A DNA stretch of 64,000 nucleotides from Polynucleobacter sp. MWH-HuK1 (GCF_018881815.1 NZ_JACVPP010000001.1:741352-805351), one strand, 5' to 3'; shown: positions 11,332 through 21,988, counted from the first letter of the stretch. Made by a program: numbers and translations. The notes: generated by a model from the sequence alone, not told the origin.

Positions 11332-14157
11332 ATGACTAAACATAGACTCTTGTTGGTGGACGGCTCAAGCTACCTCTATCGCGCCTTCCACGCCATGCCA
11401 GACCTCAGAAATGGGGCTGGAGAGCCCACCGGAGCCATCTACGGCATGGTTAATATGATGCGCAGGGCACGTTCTGAGCTTAAGGCTGACCATATTGCCT
11501 GTGTTTTTGATGCAAAAGGCAAAACTTTTCGTGATGAAATGTACTCTGAGTACAAGGCCCATCGCTCGCCAATGCCGGAAGACTTGATCAAGCAGATTGA
11601 GCCTATTCATGCCATTGTGAAGGCCTTGGGTTGGCCCGTTCTTATGGTGAGCGGTGTCGAGGCGGATGACGTCATTGGCACTTTGGCTTGCCAAGCCACT
11701 CAAGCTGGATGGGAAACCATTATTTCCACCGGCGATAAAGATTTAGCGCAATTGGTAAATCCTTCAGTCACTCTGATCAATACGATGACGAATGAGAAGT
11801 TAGATATTGATGGTGTAAAAGAAAAGTTTGGCGTGCCCCCCGAATTGATTGTTGATTATTTATCAATCATCGGCGATGCCGTTGATAACGTGCCTGGCGT
11901 TCCAAAAGCAGGGCCGAAGACGGCAAATAAATGGCTAGCAGAATTTGGAAACCTCGATAACTTAATGGCTAATGCCGATCAAGTTAAAGGTGTTGTTGGT
12001 GAAAATTTACGCGCTTCACTCGATTGGTTGCCGCAAGCTCGTCAACTTATTACGGTAAAAACAGATTGCGATTTATCCCCACACTTGCCTGGGCTAGACG
12101 ATTTGCATGCTAAGTCTGAAGATGCGACTTTGCTACGTGAATTATTTGAGCGTTATGCGTTTAAGACCTGGCTGCGTGATGTAGAGAAGCAGCTAACAAG
12201 AGCAGAGGATAAGGGTGAGATACCTTCTTTTGATTTGGCGGGAAGCCCAATTACCCCTTCTGAAAATACTGCGAGTGAAGAAAAAAAGACTCGCGTGATT
12301 GCAAGTACACCAACCAAAGATTTGTCACAAGAAACTCGCGACTGCCAAGACGCGATAGAGCGAAGCTATGAGTGTGTTGTCGATGAGGCTGGATTAGAGA
12401 AGTGGTTAAAAAAGATTGAGTCTTCTAGATTGACTGCGGTAGATACAGAAACTACTAGTCTCGATGCGCTTGCAGCAGAGCTTGTGGGTATTTCTTTATC
12501 GGTGCAGCCGGGCGAGGCTTGTTACATTCCTGTTGCACATCGCAACGGTGAGGTGCAACTCGATCGTGATTTGGTATTAGCGCGTATGAAAACTTGGCTA
12601 GAAAGTCCAGCGCATTTGAAGGTGGGGCAAAACTTAAAGTACGACGCTCACATCTTTGCTAATTACGGCATCACTTTAAATGGCGTTGCTTTCGACACCT
12701 TATTGGAGTCATATGTTCTCGAGTCACATCTGCCACACAATATGGATAGCTTGGCAGAGCGTCATCTAGGGATGAAAACCATTCGCTATGAAGAGGTTTG
12801 TGGCAAAGGCGTTCATCAGATTGGCTTTGACCAGGTAGATCTGAAGATTGCAACCGATTACGCGGCTGAAGATGCCGACATTACATTGCGCCTCCATCTA
12901 GAGCTCTGGCCCCAAATTCAGGAGAGCGAAGGTTTACTCTACATTTATGAGAAAGTAGAAATGCCTGCCATGCGTGTGCTCGGGGTCATGGAGCGCAATG
13001 GCATTCGGATTGATTCAGCATTGCTCGCGAAACAGGGCCAGCAGGTCGGCAAGCGCCTTTTAGAGCTCGAAGGAGAAATCCACAAGCTTGCAGGCCAACC
13101 TTTTAATATTCAGTCACCGAAGCAAATTGCTGAAATTCTGTTTGGACAGCTTGAGTTGCCGGTGATTAAAAAGACCCCATCTGGCGCACCATCTACCGAT
13201 GAAGAGGTCTTGCAAAAGCTTGCAGAGGATTACCCGCTGCCGGCGCGCATATTGGACTATCGCAGTTTGGCAAAGTTGATGTCGACCTACATTGAGAAAC
13301 TGCCACGCATGGCCGATCCCAAGACGGGTCGTGTGCATACGAATTTTTCTCAGGCTACCGCTGTTACCGGTAGATTAGCCTCAAGCGATCCAAACTTACA
13401 AAATATTCCCGTGCGTACTGAAGAGGGCAGGCGTATACGCGAGGCATTTATTCCGGCGGAAGGTTGCAAGTTATTGTCAGCCGATTACTCTCAAATTGAG
13501 CTTCGCATCATGGCACATATTGCTGAGGATGAAAATCTCTTGGCCGCTTTTAGGGATGGTAAGGATGTTCACCAGGCGACTGCTGCAGAAATCTTTGGCG
13601 TTCCTTTGGATGATGTGAATTCTGAGCAACGCCGCTACGCCAAAGTGATTAACTTTGGTTTGATCTATGGCATGAGTGCATTTGGCTTGGCGGGTAACTT
13701 GGGTATCGAGCGATCAGCCGCGCAAAACTATATTGCCAAATACTTCGATCGCTATCCAGGGGTTGCTCAATATATGGAGCGCACTCGTCTCGAAGCTAGA
13801 GAGAATGGTTATGTTGAAACTGTTTTTGGGCGTCGCCTTTGGTTGCCTGAGATTAAGGGCTCCAATGGACCTCGTCGCCAGGGAGCCGAACGTGCGGCTA
13901 TTAATGCACCAATGCAAGGTACTGCTGCAGACCTCATCAAATTAGCCATGATTGCTGTAGAAGATTGGCTTGAAAAAGAGCGGTTAAAAACGAAAATGCT
14001 GCTTCAGGTACACGATGAGTTGGTATTTGACGTGCCTTTGGATGAGATTGACCTGCTACAGGCCAAGTTGCCGGATTTAATGTGCCATGTGGCTCAACTG
14101 AGGGTGCCTTTAGTAGTTAGCATCGGGATTGGCGATAATTGGGAAGAAGCGCATTAA
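11332..14157 (+). CDS. polA: DNA polymerase I
   Basis: Repair and Okazaki-fragment polymerase with three domains. The 5'-nuclease comes first (residues about 1-290; LLLVDGSSYLYRAFHA, then the acidic VEADDVIGTLA). The 3'-5' exonuclease follows (about 340-530) and keeps its catalytic DTETTSLD and AEDADITLRLH motifs. The polymerase domain is last: motif A SADYSQIELRIMAH, motif B RRYAKVINFGLIYGMSAFG, motif C LQVHDELVFD. Length is 941 aa from the ATG at 11332; a TTG 15 bp upstream is in frame but has no ribosome-binding site. All catalytic residues look intact, so proofreading should be active, unlike Taq-type enzymes. It is divergent from the DUF2782-like gene. Confidence 0.98.
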   Translation: MTKHRLLLVDGSSYLYRAFHAMPDLRNGAGEPTGAIYGMVNMMRRARSELKADHIACVFDAKGKTFRDEMYSEYKAHRSPMPEDLIKQIEPIHAIVKALGWPVLMVSGVEADDVIGTLACQATQAGWETIISTGDKDLAQLVNPSVTLINTMTNEKLDIDGVKEKFGVPPELIVDYLSIIGDAVDNVPGVPKAGPKTANKWLAEFGNLDNLMANADQVKGVVGENLRASLDWLPQARQLITVKTDCDLSPHLPGLDDLHAKSEDATLLRELFERYAFKTWLRDVEKQLTRAEDKGEIPSFDLAGSPITPSENTASEEKKTRVIASTPTKDLSQETRDCQDAIERSYECVVDEAGLEKWLKKIESSRLTAVDTETTSLDALAAELVGISLSVQPGEACYIPVAHRNGEVQLDRDLVLARMKTWLESPAHLKVGQNLKYDAHIFANYGITLNGVAFDTLLESYVLESHLPHNMDSLAERHLGMKTIRYEEVCGKGVHQIGFDQVDLKIATDYAAEDADITLRLHLELWPQIQESEGLLYIYEKVEMPAMRVLGVMERNGIRIDSALLAKQGQQVGKRLLELEGEIHKLAGQPFNIQSPKQIAEILFGQLELPVIKKTPSGAPSTDEEVLQKLAEDYPLPARILDYRSLAKLMSTYIEKLPRMADPKTGRVHTNFSQATAVTGRLASSDPNLQNIPVRTEEGRRIREAFIPAEGCKLLSADYSQIELRIMAHIAEDENLLAAFRDGKDVHQATAAEIFGVPLDDVNSEQRRYAKVINFGLIYGMSAFGLAGNLGIERSAAQNYIAKYFDRYPGVAQYMERTRLEARENGYVETVFGRRLWLPEIKGSNGPRRQGAERAAINAPMQGTAADLIKLAMIAVEDWLEKERLKTKMLLQVHDELVFDVPLDEIDLLQAKLPDLMCHVAQLRVPLVVSIGIGDNWEEAH

Positions 14158-14204
14158 GAATCGCATCAAGAATAGTGATAAACATGCAAGTGAGGAGACA
14201 AAAA

Positions 14205-15080
14205 ATGAGTAAAGAAATTCAAAATAGTCGACGCAATTTTATGAAGACATCAGCCATTGGCGCAACCGCTCTTGGCGTAGGATTTGTAGCGGCATCTGAG
14301 CCGGTTATGGCTGCAGCCATTGAAACGGATTTCAAGGGCCTCAAAGTCGGCGAGCAGATGATTCCGGTGGGAAGCTTTCAGATGCCGGCCTATGTATCTC
14401 GTCCTGAAAAAGCAAAAGGTGCCTTACCTATTGTGATCGTAGTGAGTGAGATTTTTGGTGTTCATGAATATATTGCTGATGTCACAAGACGTTTTGCAAA
14501 AATGGGCTACCTTGCGATTGCCCCAGAATTTTTTACCCGTGCCGGAGATCCTAATACCTACGGAACAGTAGCGGAAATTCAGCAGAATATTGTTGCTAAA
14601 ACGCCTGACTCTCAGGTTTTGAATGACTTGCAGGCTGCCTTGGTTTGGGCAGGCAAAAATGGCGGTGATCTGAAAAAAGTTGGTGTGACTGGTTTCTGCT
14701 GGGGTGGCCGTATCACCTGGTTATCCGCAACTTTGCCGCAAGTTCGTGCTGGTGTAGCCTGGTATGGTCGCGTGATTGGTGAGAAGACTGAAAATAGCCC
14801 ACGTCATCCTGTCGATATTGCTGCTGATTTAAAGGCGCCAGTGCTTGGTTTATATGGCGCCGCAGATACCGGTATTTCTTTGGAGAGTGTTGAGCAAATG
14901 CGCGCCGCATTGGCACAAGCAGCCCCCAAAAATCCTGCTGCCAAAGTATCGATGATTGAAGTGTATCCAGATGCTCCGCACGCCTTCCATGCAGACTATC
15001 GCGCTACTTACCGTGAAGGCCCTGCAAAAGATGGCTGGGAAAAGTGCCTGGCTTGGTTTAAGAAAAACGGAGTAGCTTAA
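14205..15080 (+). CDS. Tat-exported dienelactone hydrolase family protein
   Basis: An alpha/beta hydrolase of the dienelactone hydrolase family, 291 aa, probably periplasmic. The start at 14205 follows GAGGAG by 7 nt. The N-terminus has a twin-arginine signal (SRRNFMKTSAIGATALGVG, then an A-x-A-like cleavage region at EPVMAAA). The nucleophile is a cysteine in GVTGFCWGGR (about residue 167). The acid Asp is probably in YGAADTGIS and the base His in PDAPHAFHADYR, giving the family's Cys-His-Asp triad. The natural substrate is unknown; canonical enzymes open dienelactones from chloroaromatic breakdown, but no such pathway is nearby. It lies just after polA and 5 bp before the ZIP transporter gene. 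Confidence 0.88.
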   Translation: MSKEIQNSRRNFMKTSAIGATALGVGFVAASEPVMAAAIETDFKGLKVGEQMIPVGSFQMPAYVSRPEKAKGALPIVIVVSEIFGVHEYIADVTRRFAKMGYLAIAPEFFTRAGDPNTYGTVAEIQQNIVAKTPDSQVLNDLQAALVWAGKNGGDLKKVGVTGFCWGGRITWLSATLPQVRAGVAWYGRVIGEKTENSPRHPVDIAADLKAPVLGLYGAADTGISLESVEQMRAALAQAAPKNPAAKVSMIEVYPDAPHAFHADYRATYREGPAKDGWEKCLAWFKKNGVA

Positions 15081-15085
15081 TTAGC

Positions 15086-15859
15086 ATGTCAGTTTTACAA
15101 ACCATTCTTCTGGTGACTGCATTAGCAGGTACTGCAAGCGCCCTGGTTGCTGCAAGCTGCTCGTTGGCTGTGCTCGCAAAGATGGTCAACAACATGGTGA
15201 GTTTGTCAGTAGGAATTTTGCTGGCAACTGCATTGCTTCATTCCTTACCAGAGGCATTTAGCATGGAAGGCGTAAACCCTCAGCTCTTGTTTGCTACCTT
15301 GCTTGCAGGATTGTTGGGCTTCTTCTTGCTTGAAAAAATTGCATTATTGCGTCATGACCATCACCACGAAGGTGATGGTCACCATCACCACCATGGGCAT
15401 GATGCAGAAAATGCAGGACGTAGTGGCTGGATGATATTGGTTGGCGATGGTATTCACAATTTTGTCGATGGTATCTTGATTGCAGCGGCTTTTATGGCGG
15501 ATTATCAAGTAGGAATCTTTACTGCTATTGCGATCATTGCCCATGAGATTCCTCAGGAGATCGGCGATTTCATTGTGTTGCTCAATGCGGGATTCTCACG
15601 CGCACGAGCCCTGCTCTACAACTTCATCTGTGGCTTAGCAGCGGTTTTTGGTGGGGTTTTGGCATATTTCTTTTTGGAGCGAGCGCATGCAGCAATGCCG
15701 TATTTGCTCGTCATTGCATCTAGCAGCTTTATTTATATTGCAGTGAGTGATCTGATTCCGCAAATGCACCGTCGCCCACATTGGGTTGAGTCATTGCGCC
15801 AAACAATTTTGATTGCTTGCGGCGTAGGGTTTGTTGTCCTGCTCTCTCTGCTGCATTAA
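15086..15859 (+). CDS. ZIP-family metal transporter
   Basis: A 257-aa inner-membrane protein of the ZIP (ZupT-like) divalent-cation importer family. About eight hydrophobic helices are visible. A His-rich cytoplasmic loop (residues about 90-110, HHHHHGHDAEN) typical of ZIP proteins lies between helices 3 and 4. The helix 4-5 metal-site motifs GDGIHNFVDGILIAAAF and AHEIPQEIGDFIVLLNAG hold the conserved His/Asn/Asp and His-Glu-x-x-x-Glu residues. The substrate is probably zinc or iron, but sequence alone does not decide. It follows the dienelactone hydrolase gene by 5 bp, so the two may be co-transcribed. It converges on the sulfurtransferase gene with a 13-bp gap. Confidence 0.9.
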   Translation: MSVLQTILLVTALAGTASALVAASCSLAVLAKMVNNMVSLSVGILLATALLHSLPEAFSMEGVNPQLLFATLLAGLLGFFLLEKIALLRHDHHHEGDGHHHHHGHDAENAGRSGWMILVGDGIHNFVDGILIAAAFMADYQVGIFTAIAIIAHEIPQEIGDFIVLLNAGFSRARALLYNFICGLAAVFGGVLAYFFLERAHAAMPYLLVIASSSFIYIAVSDLIPQMHRRPHWVESLRQTILIACGVGFVVLLSLLH

Positions 15860-15872
15860 TACAAAAATACAT

Positions 15873-16703
15873 TTAGAGCTCAACCGGCCTTTTGGGGTCA
15901 GCACACCATTCACTCCAGCTGCCCGCGTAAAGACGTGAACCTTTAAATCCAGCCAGTTCCATAGCCAGAAGATTATGGCAAGCAGTCACTCCGGATCCAC
16001 ACTGGTGAATGATTTCAGATGCTTTTGTTGTACCAAGACTTTCTGAAAATTCTTTAAACAATTGCTCCGGGGTTTTAAAAGCAGTGGCATTGAGATTATT
16101 TTTAAAGAAGCGATTCATTGCTCCCGGTATATGCCCACCTACGGGATCTAGTGTTTCGTTTTGACCATGGAAGCGATCTTCAGATCTCGCATCAATAATT
16201 TTATTTTTCTTTGTTTCTAGATTGGCTTCAACCTCATCGACTAAAACCAATCCTGCATAAGGCATTGGTGCAATGGCTTGATTACAGGGGGTTGGTGCTC
16301 TGGGTATGGATCCCATAGGACCATTCCAGGCATCTAAGCCACCATCTAAAACGCGAACATTGGCATGACCGGTTGATTTAAGCATCCACCATAGGCGGCT
16401 TGCGTATACGGAGCCTTGTTTGTCATAGGCAACCACTAATGTGTTTGGGCTGATGCCTAGTCGGGCTTTTGTTTTGGCCCAAGCTTCTGGGCTTGGAAGG
16501 GGGTGACGACCGTTGGCGCCAGTTTTATCGCCTGATAAATCTTTATCTAAATCGATATAAATCGCGCCCGGGATATGACTTTCTCCGTAAGATTTTCTGC
16601 CAATCAAAGGATCGACTAAATCAAAACGGCAATCACAGAGCAAGACGTTCTCGCCACTGTTAATGATTTCTTCTAACTGGTTAGCTGAGATCAGAGGAGT
16701 CAT
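15873..16703 (-). CDS. sseA: 3-mercaptopyruvate/thiosulfate sulfurtransferase
   Basis: A tandem-rhodanese enzyme (276 aa) that moves sulfur from 3-mercaptopyruvate or thiosulfate to an acceptor such as cyanide or a thiol. The inactive N-terminal rhodanese domain (about 1-130) and the catalytic C-terminal domain (about 150-276) are both visible. The active-site loop is HQCGSGVTACHN near residue 235. CGSGVTA is the mercaptopyruvate-type loop, whereas classic thiosulfate rhodaneses have CRKG-type loops, so SseA is the better name. No signal peptide is seen, so it is cytoplasmic. It is transcribed alone, with the Rieske oxygenase gene 57 bp upstream on the same strand. Confidence 0.92.
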   Translation of the reverse strand: MTPLISANQLEEIINSGENVLLCDCRFDLVDPLIGRKSYGESHIPGAIYIDLDKDLSGDKTGANGRHPLPSPEAWAKTKARLGISPNTLVVAYDKQGSVYASRLWWMLKSTGHANVRVLDGGLDAWNGPMGSIPRAPTPCNQAIAPMPYAGLVLVDEVEANLETKKNKIIDARSEDRFHGQNETLDPVGGHIPGAMNRFFKNNLNATAFKTPEQLFKEFSESLGTTKASEIIHQCGSGVTACHNLLAMELAGFKGSRLYAGSWSEWCADPKRPVEL

Positions 16704-16760
16704 GATGCTTCCTATCTTTAGTGACGAGAGAATTAGATAAAGCCGTAATACCTTATTTGA

Positions 16761-17867
16761 TTATGCGCCCTTGAAATTCATGACGCGGCGATACCATTCA
16801 TGAAAATGTTGCATACCATCTTCCATTGGACTTTGATATGGGCCCACCTCATTAATGCCGCGAGCTAAAAGAGCGGCGCGTCCTTGATCCATGCGCTCTG
16901 CGATTTCATCATCCTCGATGCATGTTTCCATGTAGGCGGCACGTTCCGCTTCAACAAACTCGCGCTCGAAAAGAGCAATTTCTTCGGGATAGTAAAACTC
17001 GACAATGTTGCGAGTTTTGCCTGGACCCATTGGATGTAATGTTGACACGCAGAGGACTCCTGGATACCACTCCACCATCACATTGGGATAGTAGGTAAGC
17101 CAGATAGCGCCATGGCGCGGGGTTTTACCGTCAAATTGACGCAGCACCGCTTCGTGCCAATTGCGATAGGTTGGTGAGCCTGGGTTCTGTAGATCTTTGT
17201 GAATACCAACTGTTTGTACGCTATGCCAATCGCCAAATTCCCAACGTAGATCTTCGCAAGAAACAAACTTGCCTAAGCCTGGATGAAATGGCACGACGTG
17301 ATAGTCCTCGAGATACACTTCAATGAATGTTTTCCAGTTGTAATTGCACTCATGCACTTCTACATGATCCAAAATATAACCATCAAATTTGAGATCGTCA
17401 GCTACACCAAGTTTTGTAAGATCAGTGCGAACATTGCGTGGACCTTCAAACAATAAACCTTGCCAATTTTGTAAAGGAGATTTACCAAGATTCAGACAAG
17501 GCTTATCTTCAAAGTGTGGGGCGCCCAATAGATTGCCACCCAAATCATAGGTCCAGCGATGTAATGGACACACAATATTGTCTGCTTTGCCGCGACCATT
17601 GAGCATGAGTGCCTGGCGATGACGGCAAACATTGGAAAGTAGTTCAACACCAGATTCATTGCGAACGAGGATGCGACCTTCGTTTTCTGCGCTTAAGGTT
17701 TGATAGGAGCCAACTTCAGGCACCATGAGTTCGTGGCCAACATAGCCAGGACCCCGCTTAAAAAGCAGTTCAATTTCCCGCTGATACAAGTCAGCGTCAA
17801 AATATGCCGAAACCGGCAGTTGTAAATTGGACGGCGCAAGCTGCTGCGCGGTAGCCAGATTAGTCAT
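16761..17867 (-). CDS. Rieske [2Fe-2S] aromatic-ring oxygenase alpha subunit
   Basis: A 368-aa Rieske non-haem iron oxygenase large subunit. The Rieske cluster ligands appear as CRHRQALML (Cys-x-His, about residue 82) and CPLHRWTYDLGG (Cys-x2-His, about residue 102). The catalytic iron site is in EVYLEDYHVVPFHPGL, giving the two histidines. No beta subunit, ferredoxin or reductase gene is adjacent, so the electron donor must be encoded elsewhere and the substrate is unknown. Solitary alpha-type Rieske genes like this are common in Burkholderiales. The start at 17867 (ATG) follows a GGGGAGA stretch; a GTG at 17876 is also in frame. It is divergent from xseB across about 160 bp. Confidence 0.85.
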   Translation of the reverse strand: MTNLATAQQLAPSNLQLPVSAYFDADLYQREIELLFKRGPGYVGHELMVPEVGSYQTLSAENEGRILVRNESGVELLSNVCRHRQALMLNGRGKADNIVCPLHRWTYDLGGNLLGAPHFEDKPCLNLGKSPLQNWQGLLFEGPRNVRTDLTKLGVADDLKFDGYILDHVEVHECNYNWKTFIEVYLEDYHVVPFHPGLGKFVSCEDLRWEFGDWHSVQTVGIHKDLQNPGSPTYRNWHEAVLRQFDGKTPRHGAIWLTYYPNVMVEWYPGVLCVSTLHPMGPGKTRNIVEFYYPEEIALFEREFVEAERAAYMETCIEDDEIAERMDQGRAALLARGINEVGPYQSPMEDGMQHFHEWYRRVMNFKGA

Positions 17868-18029
17868 TCTCCCCACCCCCGAAAACGTCAGCCGAAGCTA
17901 AGCGGAATAACCAATCCAACCATCGACGGATCGATATTGGAAAGGAAGGGATGGATTATACCCATCCAAAGGGCTTCTCGCTTTAATATGTAGGGCTATC
18001 CATGTGGGAAATACTAGGGAAATAAGCTT

Positions 18030-18263
18030 ATGGCAACCAAGAAGTCAGAGAGTTCAAAATCCGGTCTAGAGATTCAAATTGACCCAGATTTGCGCTATGA
18101 ACAAGCTGTTAAGGAGTTGGAAAAGCTCATTTCTGACATGGAATCTGGAAAATTTTCACTAGAAGAAACTTTGCTGGCATATCAACGTGGTGCAGCTTTG
18201 TTAAAACACTGTCAGGGCATGTTGGCTCAAGTTGAGCAGCAGGTTCGCGTGTTTGAGGCTTGA
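18030..18263 (+). CDS. xseB: Exodeoxyribonuclease VII small subunit
   Basis: The 77-aa small subunit of exonuclease VII, which degrades single-stranded DNA in both directions with XseA. The characteristic core is present: RYEQAVKELEKLISDMESGK followed by LEETLLAYQRGAALLKHCQ, two helices forming an antiparallel coiled coil. Lys/Ser-rich residues precede the core. It is the first gene of the conserved xseB-ispA-dxs cluster, and its stop codon shares one base with the ispA start (TGATG). The large subunit gene xseA is not in the window, as is usual. Confidence 0.95.
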   Translation: MATKKSESSKSGLEIQIDPDLRYEQAVKELEKLISDMESGKFSLEETLLAYQRGAALLKHCQGMLAQVEQQVRVFEA

Positions 18264-19165
18264 TGAATACTGCTTTTCAATTTCAACAGTGGGTTAGTTC
18301 GCAATCTAAGCGAACAGAGTTCGCCTTAGACCACTTGCTTGATTCTGCTCAAACCATCCCTCATCGTTTGCATGAGGCGATGCGCTATGCAGCACAGGGT
18401 GGTGGCAAACGTATACGACCACTACTGGTTTATGCGGCGGGTCAACTGGCCGATCAGTCAGATGTAGCGCAGGCCGAGTCTTTGGATGCGGCTGCTGTTG
18501 CGATTGAATGTATTCATGCTTACTCATTGGTGCATGATGATTTGCCTTGTATGGATGACGATGATTTACGTCGTGGTCGTCCAACAGTTCACAAAGCTTT
18601 TGATGAGGCAACCGCTCTATTGGTTGGAGATGCATTACAAACCCGTGCTTTTGAAATTCTTGCCAATGCAAACTGCGATGCGCAGGTGCGCTTAAAAATG
18701 ATTGCTGCTTTAGCGTCTGCCTCGGGATCGCGCGGTATGGCTGGTGGCCAAGCAATTGATTTGGAGAGCGTTGGTAAAAAGTTAGATCTTCCAGGTTTAA
18801 AGCAAATGCATGCCATGAAGACGGGTGCTTTGTTGTCCTGTGCAGTGGAATTGGGGGGTATTTGTGCGCACCTAAGCCCCGCACAAATGGCTCATCTCGC
18901 AAGTTATGCAAAAGCCCTTGGATTGGCATTTCAGATTGTGGATGATGTGTTGGATGTCACTGCGGATAGTCAGACATTGGGCAAAACCGCTGGCAAAGAC
19001 GCAGCCGCTAATAAGCCCACCTATGTGACCTTGATGGGTTTAGACTATGCGCAGAAGCAGGCTAAAGAGCTACAAGAGGTAGCGATCACCAGCTTAGATA
19101 GTTTTGGCGCATCAGCGCAGGCATTAAAAGATTTGGCTCTCTTGGTTGTCAATCGCGGTAAATAA
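18263..19165 (+). CDS. ispA: Farnesyl diphosphate synthase (short-chain polyprenyl synthase)
   Basis: Condenses isopentenyl and dimethylallyl diphosphates to geranyl and farnesyl diphosphate. The two Asp-rich motifs are clear: [20 protein letters not shown] (first, about residue 88) and FQIVDDVLD (second, about residue 225). The GGGKRIRP substrate-binding segment lies near residue 42. Length is 300 aa from the ATG at 18263. The bulky residues four and five positions before the first motif set product length; here they are His/Ser-type, compatible with C15. It overlaps xseB by one base and precedes dxs by 44 bp, as in many proteobacteria, tying it to the MEP isoprenoid pathway. Confidence 0.95.
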   Translation: MNTAFQFQQWVSSQSKRTEFALDHLLDSAQTIPHRLHEAMRYAAQGGGKRIRPLLVYAAGQLADQSDVAQAESLDAAAVAIECIHAYSLVHDDLPCMDDDDLRRGRPTVHKAFDEATALLVGDALQTRAFEILANANCDAQVRLKMIAALASASGSRGMAGGQAIDLESVGKKLDLPGLKQMHAMKTGALLSCAVELGGICAHLSPAQMAHLASYAKALGLAFQIVDDVLDVTADSQTLGKTAGKDAAANKPTYVTLMGLDYAQKQAKELQEVAITSLDSFGASAQALKDLALLVVNRGK

Positions 19166-19209
19166 GAGAGCGACAAAAGAAATACATTGGTACGGATTAT
19201 TTAGATTCA

Positions 19210-21111
19210 ATGACTTTACATTCCATTAACTCACCTGACGATCTCAAAAAACTCTCACGCGAAGAGCTTCCTGCCTTGGCGGATGAGTTGCGCGAGTTTG
19301 TATTGGATTCTGTTTCTAAAACCGGCGGGCATCTATCCTCTAATTTGGGTACGGTAGAGTTGTCGATTGCCTTGCATTACGTCTTCGATACGCCTGAAGA
19401 TCGTATTGTTTGGGATGTAGGTCATCAAAGTTATCCGCACAAAATCTTGACGGGTCGTCGTGAGCGTATGAATACCTTACGTCAGTACAAGGGGCTTTCT
19501 GGATTTCCACACCGCGCTGAAAGTGAGTTTGATGCATTTGGTACTGGGCACTCATCCACCAGCATCTCTGCAGCGATGGGTATGGCTCGTGCATTTCAAA
19601 CTAAAGGCGAGCGACATGTTGCTGTAGCTGTCATTGGCGATAGCGCGATGACCGGTGGCATGGCTTTCGAAGCGATGAACAATGCTGGTGTGTATGACGA
19701 TTTACCGCTTGTGGTGATTTTGAACGACAACGATATGTCGATCTCCCCAGCAGTGGGTGCACTCAATCGTCATCTAGCAAGACTACTGAGTGGCAATATT
19801 TACTCGGCAACTAAAAAAGGTATTGATAGCGTTTTATCTATTGCACCACCTCTACGTGAGTTCGCTAAACGCCTTGAGGATCATGCCAAAGGCATGGTGT
19901 CTCCATCCACTATTTTTCAAGAGTTTGGATTCAATTATTTTGGTCCTATTGACGGCCATGATTTAGATGCCTTGATTCCAATGCTGCAAAACGTTCGTCG
20001 TTTGGCGCTTGAAGGGCGAGGCCCACAGTTTTTGCATGTAGTGACTAAAAAAGGTCAGGGTTATGAGTTGGCTGAGGCGGATCCAGTGCTGTATCACGGT
20101 CCAAGTAAATTCAATCCAGAGGAGGGTGTCAAGAAGTCTGCTGCCAGCAAGAAAACCTTTACTCAAATATTTGGTGAGTGGTTATGCGATATGGCGCACG
20201 CTGATCCATTATTGGTTGGCATTACTCCAGCGATGCGCGAAGGTTCTGGCTTAGTTGAATTTGAAAAGAATTTTCCCAAGCGTTACTACGACGTCGGTAT
20301 TGCTGAGCAACATGCTGTGACCTTTGCGGCTGGTATGGCTTGTGAAGGTATGAAGCCAGTGGTGGCAATATATTCCACTTTCCTGCAGCGTGCCTACGAT
20401 CAACTTATTCATGATGTCGCATTGCAAGATTTGCCAGTACTGTTTGCATTAGATCGTGCAGGCTTAGTGGGTGCTGATGGCGCCACTCATGCTGGTGCAT
20501 ACGATATCCCATTCTTGCGTTGCATTCCTAATATGTTGGTTTTGACTCCAGCTGATGAAGCGGAGTGCCGTGATTTATTAACTACTGCATTCCATCAGCC
20601 GCATCCAAGTGCAGTTCGCTACCCACGTGGCGCAGGTATTGGCACAGCACCTTCAAAAGAATTGCGCACTTTGCCATTAGGTAAGGGTGAGGTTTGTCGT
20701 AAATCTACTGCACCTTCTGGTCAACGTGTAGCGATTTTGGCGTTTGGTACCTTGCTTTATTCTGCTCTAGAAGTAGCTGAGGGCATTAATGCCACCGTTG
20801 CCAATATGCGTTTTGTGAAACCACTGGATGTAGATTTGATTCAATCCTTGGCAGCCGATCACGACTATTTTGTGACTGTTGAAGATGGTGCAATTGCTGG
20901 TGGTGCTGGTAGTGCTTGTTTGGAGGCACTATCCAAACTCGGAATCAATAAGCCCCTCCTGCAATTAGGTCTTCCTGATGAATTTATTGAGCATGGCGAC
21001 TATAGCCTGCTAATGACCAGGTGTGGCTTGGATGTGGAGGGCATTGCCAACTCCATCAAACAACGTTTTCCAGCGGTATTGAGCCAAAATTCTGTGCTTT
21101 CAGGCAAATAA
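19210..21111 (+). CDS. dxs: 1-deoxy-D-xylulose-5-phosphate synthase
   Basis: Thiamine-diphosphate enzyme that joins pyruvate and glyceraldehyde-3-phosphate, the first step of the MEP isoprenoid pathway. Length is 633 aa, typical. Landmarks in order: [15 protein letters not shown] near residue 75, the thiamine-binding [18 protein letters not shown] near residue 148 (GDS where many homologues have GDG), the transketolase pyrimidine-binding [15 protein letters not shown] near residue 365 with the catalytic Glu, and the C-terminal transketolase domain. It lies downstream of xseB-ispA and just 25 bp before folE2, forming one metabolic cluster. The GDS variant still places a small residue at a loop position, so I would not call it inactive. 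Confidence 0.97.
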   Translation: MTLHSINSPDDLKKLSREELPALADELREFVLDSVSKTGGHLSSNLGTVELSIALHYVFDTPEDRIVWDVGHQSYPHKILTGRRERMNTLRQYKGLSGFPHRAESEFDAFGTGHSSTSISAAMGMARAFQTKGERHVAVAVIGDSAMTGGMAFEAMNNAGVYDDLPLVVILNDNDMSISPAVGALNRHLARLLSGNIYSATKKGIDSVLSIAPPLREFAKRLEDHAKGMVSPSTIFQEFGFNYFGPIDGHDLDALIPMLQNVRRLALEGRGPQFLHVVTKKGQGYELAEADPVLYHGPSKFNPEEGVKKSAASKKTFTQIFGEWLCDMAHADPLLVGITPAMREGSGLVEFEKNFPKRYYDVGIAEQHAVTFAAGMACEGMKPVVAIYSTFLQRAYDQLIHDVALQDLPVLFALDRAGLVGADGATHAGAYDIPFLRCIPNMLVLTPADEAECRDLLTTAFHQPHPSAVRYPRGAGIGTAPSKELRTLPLGKGEVCRKSTAPSGQRVAILAFGTLLYSALEVAEGINATVANMRFVKPLDVDLIQSLAADHDYFVTVEDGAIAGGAGSACLEALSKLGINKPLLQLGLPDEFIEHGDYSLLMTRCGLDVEGIANSIKQRFPAVLSQNSVLSGK

Positions 21112-21136
21112 GCCTGTTTTGCCTGAAAATAGAGCT

Positions 21137-21964
21137 ATGAATGACATGAACCCTGCTTTTTTAAAGCCTAGCGCAATGCCTGATGTGCAATCCACTTTGG
21201 ATGAGCGCGCTTTGCCAATTGAGCAGGTAGGAATTCGTGGCGTGCGTCATCCGCTGACGATACGTAGCAAGACCGGCAACTTTCCATCTGTTGGTACTTT
21301 TGAGATGGATGTTGCTTTGCCTGCGCATGTGAAGGGCACGCACATGTCGCGCTTCATGGCTTTATTACAAAAGCAAGATATCGCAGTTGATAGCACTTCA
21401 GTGGTAGCAATGGTTCGTGAAATGCTGCCATTGCTAGATGCCAAAGAAGGACATGTGCAATTTACATATACTCACTTTGTAAAAAAAGCAGCGCCAGTAT
21501 CTGGCGTGGAAAGCTTAATGGATTACGAAGTGACCTGGATGGCCACTGCTAAACAAAATGACAATGGCAGTGCTGATGTGAAATTAGGCTTGCGTGCGCA
21601 AGTTCCAGTCATGAGTTTGTGTCCTTGTTCAAAAGAGATCTCTGATTTTGGTGCTCATAATCAGCGTTCGCATGTAACGATGTCTGTCGTGCTCGACACT
21701 GAAACAAAAATGACGGTAGAGGATTTGGTCACCGCTGCAGAGAGCGAAGCATCTAGCGAATTGTGGGGTTTACTCAAGCGCCCTGACGAGAAGTGGGTAA
21801 CAGAGCGCTCTTACAGTAATCCCAAATTCGTAGAAGATTTAGTACGTGATGTGGCTGGCAACCTTAAGGCGGATCAGCGTATCCAGTCTTTTGTAGTAGA
21901 GGCTGAGAACTTTGAGTCTATTCACAATCACAGTGCATTTGCCCGCATCAGTCATAAGAAATAA
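21137..21964 (+). CDS. folE2: GTP cyclohydrolase FolE2
   Basis: Type IB GTP cyclohydrolase, making dihydroneopterin triphosphate for folate and related pterins. This family replaces the zinc-only FolE and can use other metals. The metal-binding cysteine is in [20 protein letters not shown] (about residue 155), and the His-rich C-terminal segment [15 protein letters not shown] is the other hallmark. Length is 275 aa from the ATG at 21137; a second in-frame ATG at 21146 is also possible and I cannot choose firmly. It follows dxs closely and converges on tsaD with a 24-bp gap. Confidence 0.95.
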   Translation: MNDMNPAFLKPSAMPDVQSTLDERALPIEQVGIRGVRHPLTIRSKTGNFPSVGTFEMDVALPAHVKGTHMSRFMALLQKQDIAVDSTSVVAMVREMLPLLDAKEGHVQFTYTHFVKKAAPVSGVESLMDYEVTWMATAKQNDNGSADVKLGLRAQVPVMSLCPCSKEISDFGAHNQRSHVTMSVVLDTETKMTVEDLVTAAESEASSELWGLLKRPDEKWVTERSYSNPKFVEDLVRDVAGNLKADQRIQSFVVEAENFESIHNHSAFARISHKK

Positions 21965-21988
21965 GCTGTAACTCTATAAGTCAGTCTC

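Noticed and set aside
18306-18929. Minus-strand reading frame of 207 codons opposite ispA
   Set aside because: It lies wholly inside a certain gene, is rich in His/Pro, has no ribosome-binding site and resembles no family.
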